Of a stretch of DNA of 64,000 nucleotides, positions 56,161 through 64,000 are shown piece by piece. The notes beneath the pieces are model-generated. The model was not told the DNA's origin and ran no database searches. It saw only the letters and a program-made list of their open reading frames with translations. Where the stretch lies: NCBI GenBank assembly GCA_001687465.1, contig LVLI01000268.1, positions 31,446-95,445 of the forward strand, read 5' to 3'. This DNA comes from Halocafeteria seosinensis. Lineage: Eukaryota > Sar > Bigyra > Bicosoecida. The position numbers and the translations under genes were made by a program. Position 1 is the stretch's first letter; each line of letters starts with the position of its first letter.

Positions 56161-58784
56161 CTACCAACCTATGCGAAGCCAACGGGGAGGATTCTTCTCT
56201 CCGACTTGAGCGGGCTCGTCCGAACCACTGAGTGTAGGATACAGATCTTCATCGGGATCTATACTTGCATCCCCAATGCTCCACCACGGAGACACACTTG
56301 AAAACGTTTGCACATCTCCGCCGTCTGTTTCGGCGAACAGGCGGTTGTCAGCGGTCACTACCGGTGTGGGTGCCACAATAGCAGAGGGAGCGATAGCGGT
56401 TGTATTTCTCGCAGTCTCATTCGAATTGGTCGCCTTTGAAGACGAGCTTGAATCCGGACTTTGGGCATCGGTATTTCCTTGTCCAGATCCCGAACTACCG
56501 GAGGAGGAGGGGGCGGAAGCGCGAGCTGTTCCAGCTTTTTGATTCGAGGATGGAGCAGCTTGAGTCAGTTGGTCAATGACTCGGGAAATTGTATCCCGGA
56601 CCTCGTGCAATTCATTTTGAATGCGCTTTGCTTTGCGATTCACTTCCACCGTCCGAAGATGATTTGCATTAGGACTACTAGACGTCTCATCAACTTTCAG
56701 TTGGTCGTCGTTCAAGGCCATCGGGTGAAGAACGGAAAGTTCTTGGAGCTCGTGGCTTAAATGTTGCTCGCGGGCTCGCAAAGAGTGCAGCTGAACCTTG
56801 CTTCGAATTCTTTGACGAATCGCTTGTATTCTGCGATTTTGGCAGACTGCACGAAAAGCAGTACGGAGTCTTGGTGTTGCAGAACTAACATAACGTCCAT
56901 GTACGCCTAGGCGCGATAGGTCGATGTCCGTGCCACTGTCTGTGTGCGTTGCTCCGGCGCTTTCTTTACCCGACACGATCTTAGCGGATGAGTTCAGGTT
57001 GACGCAGACAAGAATTCCCCGATCAACATAATTATCGATCTCTGATGGACAATCCGGGAAAATCTGAAAAGCAGATATCACAAACTGATACGAAGCACAT
57101 AAGGAAATTGGGGAGCACTCTTTTGACATACCTGATTGGCCAGTTCTTGCCGGTGAACCCACTTCCGCTTAGCCAAAAGTTCTACCATGGCAAAACATCT
57201 AAGGAAACATTTGTACTTATGGGTTACCTGTAGAGCAAGATCCCATGCATTATGATAGACCGATTCCGGAGGGGTTTGGAACAGGAACGCATCATGGTCA
57301 GAATCTCGCTGATCACCGCAACAGTAGAGGCTTTCCAGCAAGTTCTCTACTTGTTGTACGCTGTCAGCTAGAAGCCTTTGAACTGCTTCTTGCCATGGCT
57401 GTCCTTGTGTAATTTGACCGATAAGCACGTCGATGTCGTTTAGATGGCCCCCGATTGAGTTAATAATTGCATCAATTTCGACATCAGACAGTGGTTTAGG
57501 AACTCCCTGAGACGGTACGCGTTCGACCGCTTTCTTCATTGGAGAGGGTTCATGTGATTTCTCAGAAGGTTCTGAGGGCTCGTCCAAGCCGGTTGCTGCA
57601 TCTTCAAAAGGACCACTCCATCCTCTAGCATCTAAATTCTGTCCCTGTTCTTCCGTCTCTTCTCCAGCGGACAACTTCCTCAGTCGACTGTTTACCACAT
57701 CGCGAAAAAAAGTCCTTACGGAAGCATTCCTCGGGTAATCTATATGTAACTTTTGGCGGCGCATAGAAAAGGAGGCTCGGTTATCGATCTCATCTGCAAT
57801 ATCCGGTGTGCACACCAGAACAACGTGAGCCAACCTGGAGGAAGTAAGAAAAATGCACCAATCCAGGAACATCTGAAAGTTTTTATCTTCTGTGAGCGAC
57901 TTCCTGGTATTACTCTCCTTTGATACTGACATTATTCGAGTGATTTCATCCACACATATTGTGGGTGGATGATCTCCCCACACGTCATCCTGTTTTAGTT
58001 GCTTCAGTACTTGAACAATACTGTCTAAAGCTTTGTCGGTCTCTTTGGCCAATGTAGCAGCCTGGGTAAAAATGGCTCGACCTAATAACTCATTTGGAGG
58101 AAGTAAGTACCCACACTCTCGTGTGAAAACTTCCATAAACTCGTGCCCACTGGTGACGGGATGTTCCCTCATATCGACGTACAACGTGTTAGGGCGTTCC
58201 CCTAATATCTCCCGTAGCAATCCCGTCTTTCCACTTCCTTCCGGTCCCGTCACAACTAGTGGTCCATTTGGAGTGCCTCTAAGATGCGATACAAGAAAAT
58301 CCACTTTATTGGGTCGATTAAGCCATAATTGTTCTTGACCAGCACCTCCGTCGTTGAAGGAGATCGGTTGTCTCATGTTATTTCGAATATACGACCGCTG
58401 CCTGAAAGGCAGCCGATTGAACACTTGTATGCCAATGTAAACGAAGAAGACACTGACAATGACGGCACCTCCTCGTAGAAAAATCAGGGTGATATAGGGT
58501 CGACGCTGTTGGACAGCGTTTAGAGGCTTCTGCCTCCCAGAGGGCAGTATTCCGACGTTCATAGAGTTTGAAGAGCCACTGTACGAAGGGGGTAATAACC
58601 CGGAATGTGCTCCGCCACCACGAATCCAATGAGGACCTCTATGGGGACCTGTATGGAGACATCTTTCGCCTGCTGTAGAGACCCCTATGGCCACTGGAGG
58701 CGCCAGGTTCGAGTAGGTCTTTCCTCGTGTCCATCTCCTTATGGCACCTCTTGAGTAAGACGACATATAGTTTCCGATTTTCAT
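56161..58784 (-). CDS. mitochondrial membrane P-loop ATPase of unknown specific role
   Basis: The CDS is complement(join(56161..57063, 57132..58784)), 851 aa. I start at the ATG at 58784 (MKIGNYMSSYSRGAIRRWTR). This N-terminus lacks acidic residues and is rich in Arg, Ser and aromatics, as mitochondrial presequences are. A single hydrophobic segment, LIFLRGGAVIVSVFFVYIGI (about 95-115), precedes an ATPase domain: Walker A GPEGSGKT (about 177), Walker B TICVDEI (about 272), and a conserved IDYPRNASVRTFF region. After a linker the chain resumes IFPDCPSEIDNYVDRGILVCV in exon 2. The C-terminal half is Ser/Thr-rich with a coiled coil. The layout resembles AAA/STAND-like inner-membrane ATPases such as fungal Yme2/RNA12 (inference). 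An extra 60-nt in-frame intron near 57170-57230 cannot be excluded. Confidence 0.75.
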
Positions 58785-59747
58785 GGTCTTCTGTTCGTAT
58801 GGGAGCTGTGAGCACGCTGTATACAAATCAAAGCGAAACGAAACTCGAGTCTCGATAGTGCTGACAAGTTGAAGTTGGGCACGAAGTTAGCTCAGGCAGC
58901 CAGTGGCCACTGGCCAGTGGCCAGTGTCCACTGTTCAATTTCCATATCCGAAAGAAGACTGAAAATACCGCGAGAACGGGTAAACACAAGAAATTCAGGG
59001 GTTTCAATGTGTATTTCATTTTTCTGGCACTCGGTAGGCTGGAACACTGGCTGTTTGGCAAAATCGCGGCAACGTTCCGTCAATCATCCATTATCGACAA
59101 GTTAGATGGGTAATAACTTATGCTACGTTGTATGCATGATAAGGTGTTGAAGTGTTATTGGAACATTTTCTGGCACACTCGTGGACAGCTTCCTGTATTG
59201 TGCCCATGCCTGACCAATGTCAACCTCCCCAGTTGTTCCGTTTCTACCTCGTCAAACCAATCATTTTGGCCTCTTACGTAGGAGCACAAGAGGCCCTGGG
59301 GGCAAGCAGATTGATCTTTTCGTACGCAAAGAGCATCCAGTGTCCGTGGGTTCTCACTGGGCGATAATTCTTCAGTGTAGAGGCTGCATGGCATGAGCTA
59401 CTCCGATGAAGGGCAAGACTGTTTTTGCAACAGTAGTTGAATGACTATACGGTGTGGATCTCGTGGACGCGTGGTTGTTGGTAAAGAAGGCTTCTCTAGT
59501 GGCATCGTTTCATAAGGCCTTTCCTCAATCGTCGAGGAGCTTGAAAGGGGATGCATTGCTTCCACTGAGCCACGCACTGTGCTCGATTAACTCCCACTCG
59601 GCAGTGGGCTCGGTGGAGTGCGTTGGAGAACTCGTGCTTTTGGGGCTCTGGGCTACATTTTTTTAAGCTAGAGGTGGACGTAGTTGGTGTCATTGGCCAC
59701 GTAATAGAGAGAGTAAAAGAGTTCCTGGGCGTGTTATGAATCCAGAC
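58785..59747. other. intergenic region, no gene seen
   Basis: A 963-bp region. At about 58900-58930 there is a tandem, self-complementary run of CCAGTGGCCA/TGGCCACTGG units. The remaining frames carry no recognised motif. Confidence 0.45.
58898..58930. repeat. palindromic CAGTGGCCA tandem repeat
   Basis: AGCCAGTGGCCACTGGCCAG continues as further GTGGCCAGTGTCCACTG units. Each unit is itself near-palindromic (CCAGTGGCCACTGG), so the array can fold on itself. Confidence 0.85.
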
Positions 59748-62700
59748 TCAGTCTTCGTAGCAGAAGGTGAAGGTGTTGAATGGTGAAGCAGTGGCGCAGT
59801 TGGCAGAGGAAGCCGTGGTAATGGCACTGGCGGATCCCGATGATGTAGAAGTGGACGTTGATGAAGGTGTTGACGAGGGAAGTGTAAGAGTGTGAATGAG
59901 GCCGATGTCAGGGACAAAGTTGTTTTCGCTGGTTACTTCGGATTCGTTCAGGGCATCAGGAAGCACCTTATCCAACATGAAGGACTTCCCATTGATTGGC
60001 TCCCATGTTTCGATTGAAGTATGGTTACGCTGCAAAGCTGCGATGTCCAGCTCGACAGCTTGAATAGTTTTGCATCGTCGATCCCTCCTTGAACAATAAA
60101 GGATGCGTTCACGGGTATCAGATCCGCCGGATATGCAAACATAACGCTTTCTCGTCTCCCTGTTTTTGTGGTGCTCCCTCCAACACATCTTGAGGACTCT
60201 AAAGAAGTCATCAAGCTCCAAAACGGCGCTGAATTGTGGGATATGAGCACCTTCTGCAAAATCGCTCTCATCCCTATCACCATCATGGGTCTGTGTACAG
60301 TGATACGGAAGTCTCTCCAGTCGTTCTGAGTCTGGCCGTCGCCAGGTTTACCGAAGTCATTGAGAAGAAAGCCCTTCTCTTGACCTTGTTCGCTGTACAA
60401 ATCGACCATGCATACAAGTTCTCAAACGATCTAGCGTCACCATGCACTAATTGGCTTACCTGTTTGTGTTATCGAAGTGACGTTTTTCCTCGCATCGATA
60501 TCCGCGATGAGTGCCGCTCCAAAGGCTGGCGACGCAGTGGTCGAACCTGGCTAAACTCCTTCTTGTTGCTTGACTTTCCCTTTTGTTTCGAGACTGCTGA
60601 TGTAAATTGAGCAAACTGCAATTGCCTGATGCCACACTCTTCGCTGCGGGTGGGGTGACTACCTGTCTCCTGCTCAATATCCCGTTGCTTGCTTTCGAAA
60701 TTTGATGCTGAAACAAGCTCAACCAAAGGCTCTGGTTCAGCAAGAACAGCAGCTTTCCACTTTCTCATAGAAAGAATTACTTTATCTCGGGTTTTCAAGG
60801 ATGACGTATCAACGTCGGAGGAAACAACTAGTACCGTACAACCATTTCGTTTTGCGTGAGAGTGCAGTTGAGACCTCTCATGAAAATGCATGTCAGGTTC
60901 TCTAGGAGACGCAAGAGTAAAATCATGCAACTTTTCAGTGCAGCAACCATTGAGGCCAGCGCATATCTTCGTATCGCGGATCTCGGGTGGCACTCCAGAA
61001 ATCTTTGCTGGCTTTTTTTGTTGAGTTATTTCTGAACGAGTTTCGCTGTTAATCCGCTGTGTGGTGCGAGCTAAGGGATTGACCGTAAGTGGGTGGTTTT
61101 CGTTACCAGAAGAGGTGGCACACTCAGGTGACACAGCTTCTTGTATGTCGCAGCTAGATACACTGGTCAGCCGATGGAGCTCCTCAAAATTTAGATATTG
61201 AACGGGCAGCCCTAATTTGTGAGCATGGTATGAAAGTGCGCTGGGGAATTGCCCTGATTGAGAGAAGTTACGTCGCCTCCTAGCAATGATGAAAACGGCA
61301 GCAATGGAGACAGCAGCAGCTATTGCAACTGGAGCAATTAAGACTTCTGCAACCGCCCCGTGCTCCATTAAGCTATTCTTGGTGTTAGCCGTGTTGTACT
61401 CATCTGCTCTGGAACTAACTGTTGGCGAAAACGGGATTGTACCGGTAGAGCTGGGGTTTAAATGGCGTGAATCTTCTGTTCCCGAGGGGGGCGCAAAGGT
61501 GGATGTTGCTTGAGGCTGAATAGCTTCGGTAGGTAAGACTACTGAATTAGAGGACGAACCGTGTGAGCCGGATGTCGACGCCGTCGACGTCGAACTTACT
61601 ATCGGGGAAGCCTTTAACATCGCTGTCGTAAGAATACCCCCAGTCGACCTTGTCGGGCTTCCAGCAAAACCTGATGCCGCTAGATCAGCCGTCGCCAGTG
61701 GAGTAGTGGAGGTGGTGTTTGACTTTTGGGCCATAGCTGACTCTTTACTGCTGGCAGAAGAAGATTTTGCTGAGCGTGTGCCAGTTTTCGAAGGGATCAA
61801 TGTGGCCGACGAACTACTCGTTTCGCTTGGGGAAGGAGTTTTTGTAACCGGTTTCGAAGGTGTCGCTGAGCATGTGCCAGTTTCCGAAGGGGTCAATGTG
61901 GCAGACGAACTACTGCTTTCGCTTGGAGAAGGAGTTTGTGTAACTGTTTTCGAGGGTGTCACTGAGCAAGTACCAGTTTCTGAAGGGGTCAATGTGGCAG
62001 ACGAACTACTGCTTTCGCTTGGAGAAGGAGTTTGTGTCACTGTTTTCGAGGATGTCGCTGAGCAAGTACCAGTTTCTGAAGGGGTCAATGTGGCAGATTG
62101 ACTACTTGAAGCCGTGAAGGAAGAACTAGACGTCGATGTGCTTGTGGGTGTTGCCGTGACGGTGGTAGTAGCGCTCTGTGTGGGAGATGGACTGCTGGAA
62201 GGAGTCGGTGGAGCTGAGACTTGGAACCAAAGTATCGGTAAATTCTGTGTATCACCATCGTACAACCAGATATCCTTCGGCCACTGAGGATATACTACTG
62301 GTCCATTCTGGGTCAAACTCCGAATGTCATCAGAGTTTCCAACTTCGCTAACAACACTGCCTCCACTCTCGTCAATGCCAATGATGCTATCGCTTCCGCT
62401 ACCGTTATATACGCAATGGTCAATTTCAATGTCCCGAGCACTGGGATCAATGTGCCCAATGATACCTCCACTATCTTGTCCTTGTATTATACCGCTTGCG
62501 TAACAGTTCCTGACGATTACGCTCCCCCCACCGTGATCACCTTTGGCCTGACCGCCCGTATTCCGGCCGCATATCCCGCCACTTTCGCGACCGACTAGAT
62601 TTCCCCGAGAATAGCAGCTTTCGATAACAACGTAGCCTTTCTCCATCGCCGACGAAATTCCGGCAACCATACCACCGCTACCCACACCAACCATATTTCC

Positions 62701-63540
62701 CAAGGAGTAGCTCTCAAAAATGAACAACTGCCCCTGTGTAGCGGCTTCATAACCACCTGTAAACCCTCCAGCTCCCACACCTGAAATAGTTCCTGATGAA
62801 TGACACTGCGAGATGTAAACAGTTCCACGAGTTTGACCGACTCTGTGTCCACATAACCCACCAGAAAATTCACTGGCGATTTCTCCATGGGAGGAGCATC
62901 TGGTTATATTCACAGTGCCACCATGGCGTCCACACTCACGACCAAGAATACCATTAGACGTGCGGCCTATCATATCACCAGTAGAATAACAATCTGACAC
63001 TCGAATTTGCCCATCTTGACCGCCATGCTCCCCAGCAATGCCACCTCCTCCATAGCCTCCAGATGATCCTACCCCTCCGATATTTCCCGTGGAGCTACAA
63101 AGGTCGACGTCAAAAAACCGTTGGTGGCTACGTATAAGAAAACCCCCTCCCACACTTGTTTGCCCCCCGCGAGCGTGTACACGGGTTATCCGGGGTGCTG
63201 CTTCGAACGAAGAGACGTCATTATCAATACAAAACAGGCCCTCAACGGCATTTAAGTCACTCATATCCACCGTAAAATCATTGCCATCGAACTTCTCATG
63301 AGCCTTCAAAGTGATGAAATCGTCATTCCCTGTCCAGGTGACGCTGCAAGTTTGCGAGAACAGTAGTGCGTTGTCGTTATACGTAAAGCAATCTAGGTTC
63401 CCTTTGACGATATCTTCTCTGAAATCAGTTCCACTACATGAATCACACCCAGCAATTAAGATTACTGAGGCCTGCACGAAGATAAACCACCATTTAGAAC
63501 ACCTGAGACTCCATACCAGCTCCGTTCCAGAGGTGGCCAT
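59748..63540 (-). CDS. GLUG/beta-helix surface protein with mucin-like stalk, TM helix and spliced cytosolic tail
   Basis: The main exon starts at the ATG at 63540 and is open to a stop at 60469 (1023 aa). A better model is complement(59748..60290, 60352..60392, 60460..60546, 60663..63540), 1182 aa. All three introns (116, 67 and 61 nt) are GT-AG, the phases close, and the 181-codon last exon is joined. Order: a signal peptide (FIFVQASVILIAG); beta-helix region (about 130-390) with seven or so GLUG-like repeats such as CYSRGNLVGRESGGICG; a Ser/Thr/Pro stalk (about 415-700) with three near-identical copies of SATLTPSETGTCS..SKTVTQTPSPSE; a TM helix (about 727-750, IAPVAIAAAVSIAAVFIIA); and a cytosolic tail with IADIDARKNVTSITQT and LELDDFFRVLKMCW. 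It may be an adhesin or wall protein. No catalytic residues were recognised. Confidence 0.7.
61770..62100 (-). repeat. in-gene tandem repeats of the mucin-like stalk
   Basis: Three or four copies of a unit of about 96-99 bp encode SATLTPSETGTCS-x-T/S-SK-x-V-T-x-TPSPSE-SSS. Copies are nearly identical at the nucleotide level, so expansion is recent. Confidence 0.85.
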
Positions 63541-63622
63541 CCTTTCTCCAGTCTCTCATCGAAGGTTGTACAGTGGTTGTACAGTCGCTTTGTAGCAGTC
63601 CAATCGGAGGAGAATTGTGCCT

Positions 63623-64000
63623 TTAGTATACTGACTTCCAAAGTCCGCGGCGCTTTGTTGTACAAGTTGTAGTGTCGAATAATTGACCGTCCAGGTGTGA
63701 GGCATACCCGGTAGAAGTGTGCTGATGCAGGGATGTGCAAAGAGACTAAGAATGCATTTTCGTTTGCAATGAGTATAGAAGTCAAGTTAGCCACACTTTA
63801 CGAATCCAAAAATTTAGAACATCTGTGTAACCTAGAGATTGCGAAGCTGGTAGTACAACTTGCACTGGTAGGGTGGCCGCAGTCTGGCCCCTTCGCTCCA
63901 ATCGTGACACGTGGAGAGTCTGGCAGGTCGATCGACTCTGTGGTTGCAGAAACGAAGTCAGTGAAGTTGTACAAGAATGAATCCACAAGGACGTATGGGG
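63623..64000 (-). CDS. partial gene at the right edge, possible secreted protein (C-terminal end)
   Basis: Reading in from the right edge, the frame gives NFTDFVSATTESIDLPDSPR, VTIGAKGPDCGHPTSASCTT and SFAISRLHRC, then a GTAAAG donor at 63801. A 55-nt intron joins an exon ending at a stop at 63623. The segment GPDCGHPTSASCTTSFAIS resembles the start of secreted beta-helix repeats (G-x-D-C-G-x-P-x-x-x-C-x-T). Only about 107 residues are in the window, and the end lies 82 bp before the GLUG gene start. Alternatively it is a decayed copy of a GLUG-type gene. Confidence 0.35.

Noticed and set aside
59454-59666. Plus-strand frame of 70 codons as a gene
   Set aside because: The predicted peptide is hydrophobic without any family pattern and lies in a spacer between minus-strand genes.
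1-64000. CRISPR arrays, tRNA or rRNA genes
   Set aside because: No regularly spaced direct repeats and no convincing A/B-box pair or rRNA core were seen on either strand.

Overview
The window is nuclear DNA of a eukaryote. Nearly every gene is a eukaryotic housekeeping gene: ribosomal proteins uS3, eL13 and uS9, RPB3, gamma-COP, Sec62, STT3, eIF3f, an eIF4G-type protein, DDX41, a Brahma-type SWI/SNF ATPase, WDR92 and a PDE6-delta homologue. Many are split by short GT-AG introns, mostly 60-90 nt, with GTAAG/GTACG/GTGAG donors and a terminal CAG. I closed the exon models by requiring consistent phase across every junction. There is about one gene per 2.5 kb, moderate GC, and no organellar or bacterial genes. 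A free-living unicellular alga or protist fits best, but the lineage cannot be fixed from the sequence alone. WDR92 and PDE6-delta suggest a lineage that has, or once had, cilia.

Layout. 1-6815: a minus-strand TPR protein cut by the left edge, a GLYR/HIBADH-family reductase and STT3. 7143-13542: plus-strand SNF2 ATPase and WDR92. 13651-20900: three ribosomal protein genes (RPS3 -, RPL13 -, RPS16 +) and a PAS-domain gene, separated by GC-rich spacers that carry a shared sequence element. 21044-33205: a histone-fold NF-YB-like gene (-), a Dbl-homology/coiled-coil gene (+), eIF4G-like (-), SEC62 (+), RPB3 (+) and a bromodomain gene (-). 33206-42664: gamma-COP (+), DDX41 (+), TMEM222/RTE1 (-) and a bromodomain-PHD gene (-). 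42665-45862 is a 3.2-kb stretch with no recognisable gene. 45863-64000: an NHP10-like HMG gene (+), then a minus-strand run of PDE6-delta, GIGYF-type GYF, eIF3f, a type I membrane protein, a mitochondrial P-loop ATPase, a large GLUG/mucin-like surface protein, and the end of a further gene at the right edge.

There is no operon-like linkage. Many neighbours are arranged as divergent or convergent pairs, and convergent 3' ends lie as close as 37 bp. Functional themes are chromatin and transcription (SWI/SNF ATPase, two bromodomain proteins, NHP10-like, NF-YB-like, RPB3), translation (three ribosomal proteins, eIF3f, eIF4G-like, GYF) and the secretory pathway (STT3, Sec62, gamma-COP, two surface proteins).

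The most unusual items are: a Cys-containing lumenal extension on STT3; a GC-rich element (core CCCCTGAC...TTTTTGTAGTTT) repeated upstream of several genes; a 20-bp palindrome inside a cluster of AACGG motifs; a Dbl-homology domain with no visible PH domain; an RGG tail on eIF3f; and a GLUG/mucin surface protein whose cytosolic tail is probably extended by three extra exons.
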